Part shown: piece by piece, positions 53,602 through 62,520 of the stretch
How the letters are laid out: each line of letters opens with the position of its first letter
Numbering within the stretch: position 1 is the stretch's first letter
Source of the DNA: PALSA-188 sp963720075
GTDB lineage: Bacteria > Acidobacteriota > Terriglobia > Terriglobales > Acidobacteriaceae
Direction: 5' to 3'
Length of the DNA stretch: 64,000 bases
Assembly: GCA_963720075.1 (NCBI GenBank)
Contig: CAVREG010000016.1
Coordinates: 1 to 64,000 of the forward strand
The notes under the pieces: generated by a model
What the model was told of the DNA's origin: nothing
The model's database searches: none
The model's input: only the letters and a program-made list of their open reading frames with translations
Program-made: the position numbers and the translations under genes

Positions 53602-53811
53602 CGTTCCTCCAGTGGGTTTGAGTGGAGAGCGAACAAAAAATAGCTATTCTCCAGCGTAAAGTCTATCAATTTGACACTAGGTATTTGATGCGGAAACCTC
53701 TTATAAGTCGCACAGAAGTCACAATGCAGAAATTCTACGTCCTTTGTCCCGCAATTGCTCTTTCCCGGTGACCGTGCTCTACTAACTCCCGTCATTTTTC
53801 GAGGAGGAACC

Positions 53812-55617
53812 TTGATCTCCAAAATTAACCTGGTGCTGGTTGTGGCAACTCTATTATCCAGCCCTCTCTTGGGGCAGAGCGCCAGCGCACGGCCCGCCTG
53901 GATCGCCAAAAGCAACAGCTATACGAATATGCTGCTCCCCATTGTGATGAAACATCATCCTGAAGTGGGCTCCGACCAGGGCCTGAGCCAATACGACACG
54001 CGAGTTTCACAACCGACCTTTGCCGATGAAGACAAGCAACGGCAGGAGACCGCCGCAGTGCTCGCGGAACTAAAAAGTGCCGCGAACGAAAAGCAACAGA
54101 AAGAGGTCGCTGAAGATCTCCAGATCCTGATCCGAAGGGTCGAGTTGCAATTCAGGGAGCAGGATTATGAGCGCGCCCACGAAGTTGAGTTTCGAAATGC
54201 AAGCGAGGAAATGTTTAGAGGACTTCGAATTTTGCTGGACCAGCAAACGCAGTCCGATCGCCGGCCCGCAGCCGTGGAGCGAATTCGAGAGTATGCCGGT
54301 CTGGAAGCCGGCTACGAGCCGCTGACAGAGATCCTAAAACGCCGTGCAATGGAGCAAATGGCCAAGCCCGGCATCATCTACCCAGCGCGCATTGAAATTC
54401 AAACGGAACTGGGACGAAATTCCAACTATCTGGATGGAATTGCGTCGCTGATGCAGAAGTACAAGCTGACAGGCTGGCAGGAGCCATACGCCAAGTTGGA
54501 ATCTCAGCTCAAGGATTACGACTCCTGGATCACGGCGAATGTGTTGCCCAAAGCCCGCACCGACTTCCGCCTTCCTCACCAAGAATATGCACTGGCGCTG
54601 GAAGAGTACGGCATAGATATTCCGCCGGACCAACTTGCCTCCAATGCACACAAGGCGTTCACTGATATTCAGGAAGAGATGAAGCCCATAGCGGCGCAGA
54701 TTGCGAAGCAACGCAATCTTCCATCAGCCGATTACCGCGATGTGATGCGGGAACTGAAGAAGCAGCAGCTTGTCGGGGACGCCATTCTTCCCTTCTACCA
54801 AAATCGGTTAAAAGAGATCGAGAAAATAATCGTCGCACATCAGATCGTAACGTTGCCCGATCGTCCTGCGCGGATTCGAATTGCGACCGCCGCTGAGACT
54901 GCACAGCAGCCCGCGCCCCACATGGTACCTCCGCCATTTATTCACAATACCGGAGAAAAAGGTGAGTTCGTTCTGCCGCTAAACATCCCGGCGGGACCGG
55001 GCCAAAGCGCGTCAGAAAAGTATGACGATTTCACCTTTGACGCGGCATCCTGGACCCTGATTGCGCACGAAGCGCGCCCTGGACATGAATTGCAGTTCGA
55101 CTCGATGTTGGAGCATGGCGTCTCGTTGGCGCGTGTGCGTTACGCGTTTAACAGCACCAACGTCGAAGGCTGGGGCCTGTACGCGGAATATCTGATCAAG
55201 CCCTACATGCCCCTGGAGGGTCAACTGGTCTCGCTGGACTACAGGCTGCTGCGTGCGGCGCGGGCATTCCTCGATCCGGAGCTTCAGTCGGGCAAGATTC
55301 AACCCGCAGAGGCCAAACGCGTACTGGAAGAGGACGTGGTGCAGTCCCCTGCTTTTGCCGAAGAGGAAGTGGAGCGCTTCACTTATCGTGCACCGGGTCA
55401 AGCAAACAGCTATTTCTACGGATACACGAAGCTAATTGCCTTGCGCAAAGACACTGAGGCGGCGCTCGGCCCTAAATTCAATCAGAAGAAGTTTCATGAC
55501 TTCATTTTGGCCCAGGGGCTCTTACCACCCGATCTGATGCGGAAAGCTGTAATGGAGGATTTCGTTCCGTCCCAGCAGGCGATTGGGACACATCAGGCAG
55601 CAATGTCGGCAAACTGA
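53812..55617 (+). CDS. DUF885 family secreted metallopeptidase-like protein
   Basis: A 601-residue exported protein. The TTG at 53812 is preferred over an upstream TTG at 53755 because a strong GAGGAGG ribosome binding site precedes it and the signal peptide (LVLVVATLLSSPLLGQSASA) then has the right position. The C-terminal half carries an HEARPGHELQF motif (H-E-x-x-P-G-H) and the later NVEGWGLYAEYL, resembling the zinc-binding and downstream glutamate of M32/M3-like peptidases. Most DUF885 proteins are predicted carboxypeptidase-like enzymes; activity is not proven here. Confidence 0.85.
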   Translation: MISKINLVLVVATLLSSPLLGQSASARPAWIAKSNSYTNMLLPIVMKHHPEVGSDQGLSQYDTRVSQPTFADEDKQRQETAAVLAELKSAANEKQQKEVAEDLQILIRRVELQFREQDYERAHEVEFRNASEEMFRGLRILLDQQTQSDRRPAAVERIREYAGLEAGYEPLTEILKRRAMEQMAKPGIIYPARIEIQTELGRNSNYLDGIASLMQKYKLTGWQEPYAKLESQLKDYDSWITANVLPKARTDFRLPHQEYALALEEYGIDIPPDQLASNAHKAFTDIQEEMKPIAAQIAKQRNLPSADYRDVMRELKKQQLVGDAILPFYQNRLKEIEKIIVAHQIVTLPDRPARIRIATAAETAQQPAPHMVPPPFIHNTGEKGEFVLPLNIPAGPGQSASEKYDDFTFDAASWTLIAHEARPGHELQFDSMLEHGVSLARVRYAFNSTNVEGWGLYAEYLIKPYMPLEGQLVSLDYRLLRAARAFLDPELQSGKIQPAEAKRVLEEDVVQSPAFAEEEVERFTYRAPGQANSYFYGYTKLIALRKDTEAALGPKFNQKKFHDFILAQGLLPPDLMRKAVMEDFVPSQQAIGTHQAAMSAN

Positions 55618-55746
55618 AGGGATCTTTCATGAGAAGCCGGCGCCCTTTTGCCTTTTCAGTTTTTGAGCGCGGGCCTTCGACTCCGGGCGGCTATTTTTAC
55701 CTGCGATAACTCTATCGGTCGCGCTCGAAGGACTCATTCAAAGCAA

Positions 55747-55836
55747 TTAAAAAGCGCCCTAAACATTTAAGTTTAGGACGCCTCGGCAGCCCTCCCCCAG
55801 AACTGCCAAACCACAACTGGATAGTATGGCGGACGT
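55747..55836 (-). ncRNA. candidate structured RNA, G-rich hairpin plus terminator (copy B)
   Basis: Minus strand: the stem GGCAG/CTGCC (55803-55807 with 55785-55789) encloses a loop with GGGGGAGGG, then a terminator hairpin (55754-55781) with T5. Compared with copy A at 43.8 kb, the loop is identical, the hairpin stem has changed by paired substitutions (GG/CC against GA/TC) and the terminator keeps its CGTCC/GGGCG base including a conserved T-G wobble while its upper stem differs. It lies about 130 bases after the anti-sigma gene's stop codon. Confidence 0.55.
55754..55781 (-). terminator. intrinsic terminator of copy B element / sigma operon
   Basis: Minus strand: GCGTCCTAAAC pairs fully with GTTTAGGGCGC around TTAAAT, followed by five T. 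It would end the sigma/anti-sigma transcript. Confidence 0.85.
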
Positions 55837-55962
55837 GGTTTGCTGTAAACGTCACTTTGGTAATACGAGGTCCCGGGGCGTAACCTGATTCATTTCAGGC
55901 GGAAATGCAGATTATCTTTCAGTGGCGCGGATGCACCCGTGAGGGAAGGTGGAATGCGGAAA

Positions 55963-56889
55963 CTACCGCTTTTCCCAGGTACGCCCGGCATCAGACGTTA
56001 TCCAGGATTCATTGCTTGCCGTAGTCAGCTTTCCGTGCAACTCGTCGTCAAATTCGATGCCGATGATGTCTGAATCTGGCAGGGGTCTGTCCGTTGTCGG
56101 CTTCATTTGGGTCCAATGTCGCCCGGCATCGGTCGAACGAAATAGAATTCCTCTTTGTCCGCCCAGCCAAACGCTTCGTCCCGCCGCAGCCACTGCGCGA
56201 AATACATGACTACGGGCGACATGAATTTGCTTCCAGGAAATCCCCCCATCCAGTGATCGTTGAACTGTTCCATCTGCGGTCAACGTCCAGCGTGGCGGGG
56301 GCCTTCTCTTATCGGTTGAGACGTCCGCGAGAAGGGTCATTTGCCGATAGAAACTATCGTCCTGCGGAAGATCTACCATCTCCGGTACCGCTTTAGCTTT
56401 CCCCGGCAGGCTATGGAGTCTTTGAGCCGGAGTCGGCGCTTTCCTCCGTTCAACAGCGGAAACGCCTGGAGATACTTTCTCACCGGTTGGTTCGGTTAAT
56501 GATTTCTGCAAAGCAGGTTGATTCTGTCGCTGAACAACGGGCATTTCCGAATAAGCTCTGCGGTAACTCGGATGCAAACTCACGGCGGCAACCACGATAA
56601 CGGCGCATGCCGCCACCGTTCCCCATCGGAATACGGGCCAGGAAACCCATCGGAGGGGAGAATGTCGGTTGGATCCCTGCTCTGCGCCTAAAATCAACTC
56701 GGGGGCAGCCAGGAAAGCTATCTCTCTGCAATCCACGCACTGCGCCAAATGTTGCAGCACCGTCGCGCGGTCAGGCCCGCTCAGCGCCCTTTCTGCAAAG
56801 GCGCTGAGAAGGTCTATAGGAGGATGCTCAATGAGAGGCTTCTGTGTCCGATAGAGCCGTTCCCGCAACAAATTGTGAATCGGTTTCAT
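55963..56889 (-). CDS. anti-sigma factor-like membrane protein with Ycf48-type propeller
   Basis: A 308-residue protein directly downstream (26 bases) of a sigma factor gene. The N-terminus has an anti-sigma zinc-finger-like HLAQCVDC (H-x3-C-x2-C, residues about 47-54). A membrane helix follows (WGTVAACAVIVVAAVSL, about 88-105). After a disordered linker, residues about 195-308 have BNR/Ycf48-like repeats (VQRSLDGGISWKQI, LFRSTDAGRHWTQM, WITSDAGRTWEKR). Inferred role: membrane anti-sigma whose periplasmic propeller senses a signal. It ends near the RNA element described above. Confidence 0.8.
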   Translation of the reverse strand: MKPIHNLLRERLYRTQKPLIEHPPIDLLSAFAERALSGPDRATVLQHLAQCVDCREIAFLAAPELILGAEQGSNRHSPLRWVSWPVFRWGTVAACAVIVVAAVSLHPSYRRAYSEMPVVQRQNQPALQKSLTEPTGEKVSPGVSAVERRKAPTPAQRLHSLPGKAKAVPEMVDLPQDDSFYRQMTLLADVSTDKRRPPPRWTLTADGTVQRSLDGGISWKQIHVARSHVFRAVAAAGRSVWLGGQRGILFRSTDAGRHWTQMKPTTDRPLPDSDIIGIEFDDELHGKLTTASNESWITSDAGRTWEKR

Positions 56890-56915
56890 GATTCGACTAT
56901 TCAGCGTTTACAACT

Positions 56916-57845
56916 CTATTGTCCGCCGGGCACTTCCGCCTTTCCTTCTGAGAACGTCTGGATATGCTTTTCTTGCGTCAGCCGGGTGCGAATATTAACC
57001 CTAAAATCGCGAACGTCAACTTCCAGCGCTTCCTCGGCCTGGCGGCGGCTCATGCCGCGACGGCCTAATCCGGCTAAGATATGCTTGCGCAAGGATTTGA
57101 GAAGCTTATCCACTTTCCGGCTGATGGTTGACTCATGAACCGAAAGCATCCGGGCGATTTCTGCCAATGTCTTGTCGTCAAGGTAATAGGAAGCCAGAAC
57201 GAACTGATCCTCGGCAGATAATGCCGCCAGAGCCTCGTCCGTGGCGACTCCCAGCCTGGGATCAAGCGGGACTTCGATTTCGGGCGTCACGGCTGGCGAA
57301 GCAAACTGCGTGCCTACTTCCACTTCTTCTTCAAAGCTGACAAGGCGCCGCTGGCGGCGGAACTGATTGACATACTCTTGCACAATTACAGTGCGCAACC
57401 AGCCCTCCAACGATCCTCGACCGGTGTAAGAAGCCAGTTTCGAGACCCTCTGCCCATCTCTAAGCTTGGTGCCATAAAGATCGGCATAGATCGAATCCGC
57501 AAGCTCCCTAGCTGCGGCGCCTTCCTTGGTGACGTAACCTGCTATGTCGTACAACTTCTCGCGAAAGCGTGACAGAAAGCTTTCCCATGCCTTATCGTTG
57601 CCCGCGGCACAAGCGCGAGCCAAAACCAGGTCGTCAATGCGCAGGCTGGCATAGAAATCGCGGATAATGTCGGCTTTCTGCCGCGCCTCGGTCGCGACAT
57701 GTTTCGTTCCAATTTCTTCTAGAATTATTGTGAACTGCCCGAAGGTCAATCCAAAAGCGGACGCTGGGCTCTTAGCATAGAGATCCTGCAGCAGAGTATT
57801 CAAATCCGCTGGCACGTGCGCTGTCGCTTGAGGGTCGTGCTGCAT
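56916..57845 (-). CDS. RNA polymerase sigma factor (sigma-70 family, ECF-like)
   Basis: A 309-residue sigma factor, larger than usual ECF proteins because of an N-terminal extension of about 75 residues. Sigma region 2 is about residues 80-170 (ARACAAGNDKAWESFLSRF, SYTGRGSLEGWLRTVIVQEY) and region 4 about 205-260, with the helix-turn-helix LAEIARMLSVHESTISRKVDKLL. A short acidic/basic tail follows (VDVRDFRVNIRTRL). The next gene is its likely anti-sigma, so the pair probably forms a membrane signalling unit. ATG at 57845. Confidence 0.88.
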   Translation of the reverse strand: MQHDPQATAHVPADLNTLLQDLYAKSPASAFGLTFGQFTIILEEIGTKHVATEARQKADIIRDFYASLRIDDLVLARACAAGNDKAWESFLSRFREKLYDIAGYVTKEGAAARELADSIYADLYGTKLRDGQRVSKLASYTGRGSLEGWLRTVIVQEYVNQFRRQRRLVSFEEEVEVGTQFASPAVTPEIEVPLDPRLGVATDEALAALSAEDQFVLASYYLDDKTLAEIARMLSVHESTISRKVDKLLKSLRKHILAGLGRRGMSRRQAEEALEVDVRDFRVNIRTRLTQEKHIQTFSEGKAEVPGGQ

Positions 57846-58310
57846 AAGGCCGCGTCGGCTCCGATGCTATCAACTATTAGACGCGAGAATTCGACTTTTT
57901 GTAATGGCCGATCGGGGATTGTTGTGATGGCGCGGATTAGAGGTTTTGGTGACGTCGAAGCAAACGCCACGTCTCCCCTATTTTTGCAGCGCGGCGATCC
58001 ACTGTGAGAATTCTACCCAGACAGCGCGGAACGTTCCACTCGGAACAAAAGGGACTCCAAGCATGGTTCCTGCTGCGGCTGAGGCAATCGCTTTCCAATC
58101 CGCAGACCGGGAGTCGCGCGACATATTGCCCGGTACATCCGCCTGTTGTTCTAGTGAGGCGGGAGCGAAAATGGGATTTGTCTGTGGACTATCTTCCCCG
58201 GCAGGCATAGCCAGCAGTTTAGGTTGATGCCAAAATAGGGTAAAGTTACGCTCGTACGTTTTTTAGTGTTACCAAACAAGGAATGATTTTTTTTCAAGAG
58301 AGGTCAAGCC
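57846..58310. other. intergenic region with a doubtful short frame
   Basis: A minus-strand frame at 57978-58208 encodes 76 residues with a Gly/Ala/Pro-rich first half and TMLGVPFVPSGTFRAVW; I see no domain and no ribosome binding site. I leave it uncalled. The last 90 bases hold a possible AAGAGAGG ribosome binding site for the next gene and an A/T-rich leader. Confidence 0.4.
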
Positions 58311-59336
58311 ATGAAATGCGTGCGGGGAATCGCGTGGTTCATTGTAATGTTATTTTTGACGGCGTCCGCCATTGCAGATGGCCCCGGATATCACGTTCTT
58401 AATACTTTCAAGCTCGGCGGTGAAGGCGGGTGGGATTACCTTACGCTCGATAGCGTTTCCCGGCTTTTATACATATCAAGAGGCACGCACGTGATTGTAT
58501 TAAATGCTGATTCGGGAACTGTGGAAGGAGATATTCCAGATACTCCCGGAGTCCACGGAATTGCGCTGGCTCCCGACCTCGGGCGGGGATTTGTCAGCAA
58601 TGGACAGGAGGGCACGGTTACCATCTTTGATCTGAAGTCGCTGAAGCTCATCAGCAAAGTGAAAGTTGGCCAGAACCCGGACGCGATCCTTTACGATTCG
58701 TTCACCAAGCGGGTCTTCACCTTCAATGGCAGAAGTAACGATTCGTCAGCGATTGATGCCACCAATGGCACTCTTCTCGCCACCATCAAGCTGGATGGCA
58801 AACCGGAGTTCGCCGTGAGTGACGGTCATGGAAAGATATTCGATAATCTCGAAGACAAGAGTGAGCTGACGGAAATTGACGCCAAGACTTTGCAGGTGAT
58901 ATCAACCTGGCCGCTTGCACCGTGTGAGGGTCCGAGCGGTCTTGCAATTGATCGCAAAAATCATCGCCTGTTCTCTGGTTGCCACAATCAAGTGATGGCG
59001 ATCGTCAACGCAGATAACGGCAAAGTCATCACGACATTGCCAATCGGCAAAGGCGTGGATGCCACCAGATTCGATGCCGGGACCAACCTTGCATTCGCTT
59101 CCTGCGGCGACGGTCACCTCACCGTGATTAAAGAAGAGTCCAAGGACAAATTCAGCGCGGTAGAGAATGTTGACACGCAGGAGGGCGCCCGCACGATGGC
59201 CCTTGATACGAGGACACATAATATCTATCTGGTAACTGCAAAGTTTGGCCCGCCCCCGGCTCCAACACCGGAACGGCCACACCCCTGGCATTCGATTATC
59301 CCCGATACATTCACGGTTTTGGTGGTAGGGAAATAA
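58311..59336 (+). CDS. YncE-like beta-propeller protein
   Basis: An exported 341-residue protein with a signal peptide (residues 1-24) and seven-bladed propeller repeats: KLGGEGGWDYLTLD, LLYISRGTHVIVLNAD, GTVEGDIPDTPGVHGIAL, then similar strands with NGQEGTVTIFDL, KLDGKPEFAVSD and AFASCGDGHLTVI. It overlaps the next gene by one base (TAATG), which implies coupled translation. A role in binding or scaffolding is plausible; YncE itself is a periplasmic DNA-binding/unknown protein. Confidence 0.8.
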   Translation: MKCVRGIAWFIVMLFLTASAIADGPGYHVLNTFKLGGEGGWDYLTLDSVSRLLYISRGTHVIVLNADSGTVEGDIPDTPGVHGIALAPDLGRGFVSNGQEGTVTIFDLKSLKLISKVKVGQNPDAILYDSFTKRVFTFNGRSNDSSAIDATNGTLLATIKLDGKPEFAVSDGHGKIFDNLEDKSELTEIDAKTLQVISTWPLAPCEGPSGLAIDRKNHRLFSGCHNQVMAIVNADNGKVITTLPIGKGVDATRFDAGTNLAFASCGDGHLTVIKEESKDKFSAVENVDTQEGARTMALDTRTHNIYLVTAKFGPPPAPTPERPHPWHSIIPDTFTVLVVGK

Positions 59337-60685
59337 TGCATTTCGCGATAGCGAATTTCTCCAAGTACCGTATCGGGCGGGCCGCGCCGAAAAACCTGAG
59401 CCGGATCATTTCCATCTTTTTATTTGTATGCTTTGCTTCATCCATCGGCTCAAGCTATTCAGTACTGACCCATGAGGAAATCGTAGATCTTTTGTGGAAG
59501 GATCAAATTCAGCCTCTGCTGCTGAAGCGTTTTCCCCATTCCACGCCGGATGATCTGACAAAGGCCCACGCCTATGCCTATGGGGGCAGCCTGGTGCAAG
59601 ACATGGGCTATTACCCGTTCGGCAGCGCTTATTTCAGCGATCTGGTCCATTATGTTCGGAGTGGTGATTTTGTTGTCGCGCTGGTGGAACAATCAACCAA
59701 TCTCAACGAATATGCTTTCGCCCTCGGCGCTCTGGCACACTACGCCTCAGACAACATGGGACATCCCACTATCAACAAGGCAGTTGCTATCAGCTTTCCA
59801 AAGCTGCGCCGGAAATATGGCAACGAAGTCACTTACGACGATGATCACAAAGCGCACATCCGAACTGAATTTGGATTCGATATGGTTCAGGTTGCAAAGA
59901 ATCGCTACACTTCCGATCGTTATCACGATTTCATTGGCTTCGAGGTCTCGAAGCCAGTATTGGAGCGGGCATTTCTACAAACCTACGATCTCGAGGTCAC
60001 GGATGTGTTCGGCGACGAAGACCTCGCGATCGGAACTTTTCGTCGCAGCATAAGCACAGTGATTCCGGAAATGACCCGCGTGGCGTTGCTCAATCGCAAG
60101 AAGGAAGTAATTCGCGACAGTTGGAATTCAAACGAAAAGACATTCCTTTACCATATTTCACGCACCAACTATCAGAAAGAATGGGGCAAGGGATATCGCA
60201 AGCCCGGCTTCGGAGCGCGCGTCTTGGCGTTTTTTCTGCGAATTGTCCCGAAGATTGGCCCCTTCAAAGCTCTCGGTTTTGAGATACCGACCACGAAGAC
60301 TGAAGACATGTACATCAAGAGCATCAATCAATCAGTGAACGAATACGGCACCGACCTGAAGGAGACGAAGAATGGACAGCTTGATCTCCCGAACATGGAT
60401 TTTGACACCGGCCGCCCGACCACGGCGGGAGAATATGGGCTCGCAGACAAGACTTATGCGCATCTGTTGGCTGACCTCGATAAGAAAAAGTTTGACCAGG
60501 TAACTCCAGACTTACGGCGAAACATACTGGATTTTTACGCCAGCGGAAAGCCGGTGATTGCGGCAAAAACGGACAAGAAAGACAAACAAGCATGGCAAAA
60601 AACGCAAGACGAACTGGAGCGACTGAGGGCCACGACTCCGGAGTCTCCGACCACCAAAGCGGCAATAGAGATGCCCGCCGAATAA
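59336..60685 (+). CDS. zinc-dependent phospholipase C-like protein
   Basis: A 449-residue protein with the zinc-dependent phospholipase C/S1-P1 fold: THEEIVDLLWK, KAHAYAYGGSLVQDMGYYP and the metal-binding ALGALAHYASDNMGHP (His, Asp, His). A signal/anchor segment is present at residues about 20-38 (RIISIFLFVCFASSIGSSY). The C-terminal third is helical and charged, with lysine-rich KTDKKDKQAWQKTQ. It is coupled to the YncE-like gene. The substrate may be a phospholipid or another phosphoester. Confidence 0.82.
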   Translation: MHFAIANFSKYRIGRAAPKNLSRIISIFLFVCFASSIGSSYSVLTHEEIVDLLWKDQIQPLLLKRFPHSTPDDLTKAHAYAYGGSLVQDMGYYPFGSAYFSDLVHYVRSGDFVVALVEQSTNLNEYAFALGALAHYASDNMGHPTINKAVAISFPKLRRKYGNEVTYDDDHKAHIRTEFGFDMVQVAKNRYTSDRYHDFIGFEVSKPVLERAFLQTYDLEVTDVFGDEDLAIGTFRRSISTVIPEMTRVALLNRKKEVIRDSWNSNEKTFLYHISRTNYQKEWGKGYRKPGFGARVLAFFLRIVPKIGPFKALGFEIPTTKTEDMYIKSINQSVNEYGTDLKETKNGQLDLPNMDFDTGRPTTAGEYGLADKTYAHLLADLDKKKFDQVTPDLRRNILDFYASGKPVIAAKTDKKDKQAWQKTQDELERLRATTPESPTTKAAIEMPAE

Positions 60686-60739
60686 TGCGGCCGGCAAAAT
60701 GCCGTGGTCATTACCGCAACTGAAGTAAACTAGGCACAT

Positions 60740-60757
60740 CTCTAGTGACCACTAGAG
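60740..60757. promoter_or_regulatory. 8-bp inverted repeat (operator candidate) before the reductase gene
   Basis: CTCTAGTG (60740-60747) and CACTAGAG (60750-60757) are perfect reverse complements with a two-base spacer, centred about 22 bases before the GTG start. No T-tract follows, so a regulator-binding site is likelier than a terminator. Confidence 0.5.
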
Positions 60758-60770
60758 TCGAGGTGAACGA

Positions 60771-61577
60771 GTGGCGGATGTAGTCTCCGGTAAGCCCACG
60801 GATAAGAATCTCGATAAGTTCTACCGCGCCCAAATTACGAAACGGACTGATCTTGCCGAAGACCTTTGGACAGTCAGAATTCAAGCCGGTGGCGATTTCA
60901 AATTCGCGCCGGGACAATATGCTACGCTCGGCGTAGATGGTCCGGACAAGCGGTCAGAGCGCGCCTACTCAATCGTCTCGTCTCCTTACGAAAGCGAACT
61001 CGAATTCTTTTTCGAGCTGGTTCCTCAAGGAGAACTGACTCCGAAACTTTACAAGTTGCAGGTCGGCGATGAATTGCTCATGCGTAAAATTCCAAAAGGG
61101 CGGTTCACCCTGGATACCAAAAGCGGCCGAACCAATCACCTGCTGGTCGCGACCGTTACCGGGGTCGCACCCTTCGTCAGTTACGTTCGCTCGCTTTACA
61201 AGGACTGGAAGGAAGGCAAGTTTGCGGGCGACCATAAACTCTTCCTGCTGGAAGGGGCCAGCCGTTCATGGGAATTGGGATATTGCGAAGAATTGCAAAA
61301 ATTCGCCCTCGAAGTTCCCTGGCTGAAATACGTCCCCACCATCAGCCGCCCGTGGGACGACTTGAAATGGGTGGGCGAAACCGGACGCGTTGACGACGTC
61401 CTTCGCAAGTATGCTGACATGTGGGGCCTGACATCCGCAGATTCCGTCGCCTATCTATGCGGCCATCCTGACATGATTGAGGGTGGTAAGGGTATCTTGA
61501 AGCGAATTGGCTTCACCAAGGAAGTAGTGAAAGAGGAAATCTACTGGATTCCGGCGAAGGAAGCGGCCGTAACCTAG
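60771..61577 (+). CDS. fpr: ferredoxin/flavodoxin-NADP+ reductase-like flavoprotein
   Basis: A 268-residue FAD/NADP-binding oxidoreductase starting at a GTG. The FAD motif is RAYSIVSSP (residues about 63-71), with a conserved second FAD segment LMRKIPKGRFTLD; the pyridine nucleotide site has ATVTGVAPFVSYVRSL, and CGHPDMIEGGKGIL is the C-terminal cysteine/NADP motif. It resembles bacterial FPR. Stands alone behind an 18-base inverted repeat upstream. Confidence 0.9.
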   Translation: MADVVSGKPTDKNLDKFYRAQITKRTDLAEDLWTVRIQAGGDFKFAPGQYATLGVDGPDKRSERAYSIVSSPYESELEFFFELVPQGELTPKLYKLQVGDELLMRKIPKGRFTLDTKSGRTNHLLVATVTGVAPFVSYVRSLYKDWKEGKFAGDHKLFLLEGASRSWELGYCEELQKFALEVPWLKYVPTISRPWDDLKWVGETGRVDDVLRKYADMWGLTSADSVAYLCGHPDMIEGGKGILKRIGFTKEVVKEEIYWIPAKEAAVT

Positions 61578-61627
61578 GCGTCCTACGGCGGCTTTCGGGC
61601 TAAGCGCGTTTTAAGAGCAAGCTGAGA

Positions 61628-62374
61628 TCAAAAGCACGGAAAATATGGCGTGACCACACCAACCACCAGTTGGTTGAAAACACTCTTCTGCATCTGCGCA
61701 TAGCTCCCATTTGCAAAGACGTAATGAACCCATTGCACCAGCCCATAGCGCTGGGTTACGTAATATTCTTCTTTGTCAGTACAGTTCTGGTTTGCGTCAC
61801 AGTTGTACCGATAGCTGATCACGAGCGTCTTCAAATTGTCTGGAAGGTTCCCTCCCGGTGAAATGGTGTATGGTCCCCACACCTCGTTGATCGCATTTTG
61901 CAGGCCCAGTGTGACTGAGCAACTTTGCGAGCAGTTCGTATGCAGGTCGTAATTAGTGTTCGAAACTTTAATCGTGCTGCCCGGAAATCCTGCGCTCGCG
62001 CATCTCGGAACCAAAGGCATGTTCGTATTGTTGGTAAATTTCTTATAGCTGTCCGGCACAGTCCACGACAATTCCGTAATCCACAAATAAACGTTATTGC
62101 CGTCGTAGAGTTGAATGTCCCACGGATAACCCAGCGCTCCCTTAACCCAGTAAAACTTATCGCTTTCCATCACAGTGTAAAGCGGATTTGAAGTTCCCTC
62201 CAAATGGTACGTGGATCGCAGGTCGGCATCCATGGTCATCCAATCCAGCATGTCGTACATTCCAGCCGGGCAGGCGACGGTCGGCTCCGCGCTGGCCGGA
62301 CTTGCGTATCCAATCGCGGCCACAAGCAACGCGGCTTTCAGCACGAAAAGGATTGTCCAGGAAAGAATATGCAT
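61628..62374 (-). CDS. secreted protein of unknown function
   Basis: Starting at the ATG at 62374 gives a signal peptide (ILSWTILFVLKAALLVAAIGYASPASA) and a mature protein of about 220 residues rich in aromatic residues, Asn and Cys (for example CSQSCSVTL and NCDANQNCTDKEEY). Six or more cysteines could make disulphides. I recognise no family. It is downstream of the TetR gene on the same strand, about 145 bases apart. Confidence 0.65.
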   Translation of the reverse strand: MHILSWTILFVLKAALLVAAIGYASPASAEPTVACPAGMYDMLDWMTMDADLRSTYHLEGTSNPLYTVMESDKFYWVKGALGYPWDIQLYDGNNVYLWITELSWTVPDSYKKFTNNTNMPLVPRCASAGFPGSTIKVSNTNYDLHTNCSQSCSVTLGLQNAINEVWGPYTISPGGNLPDNLKTLVISYRYNCDANQNCTDKEEYYVTQRYGLVQWVHYVFANGSYAQMQKSVFNQLVVGVVTPYFPCF

Positions 62375-62520
62375 TGCGGCAGATGCAGGCTTAGTTTTTA
62401 GCTTAACGGGAGTGGCAGAAGTCCCTTGCAAAATGGAAGGCACAAATCACCTCTTGGTGGGAATGCCGAACAATTTACTACCTCGGAGAGGCAACATCAA
62501 GGTCCAAATGAACTTCCGAT

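Noticed and set aside
57978..58208. Minus-strand 76-codon frame between sigma gene and YncE-like gene
   Set aside because: No ribosome binding site or domain; kept as uncertain in the intergenic note.
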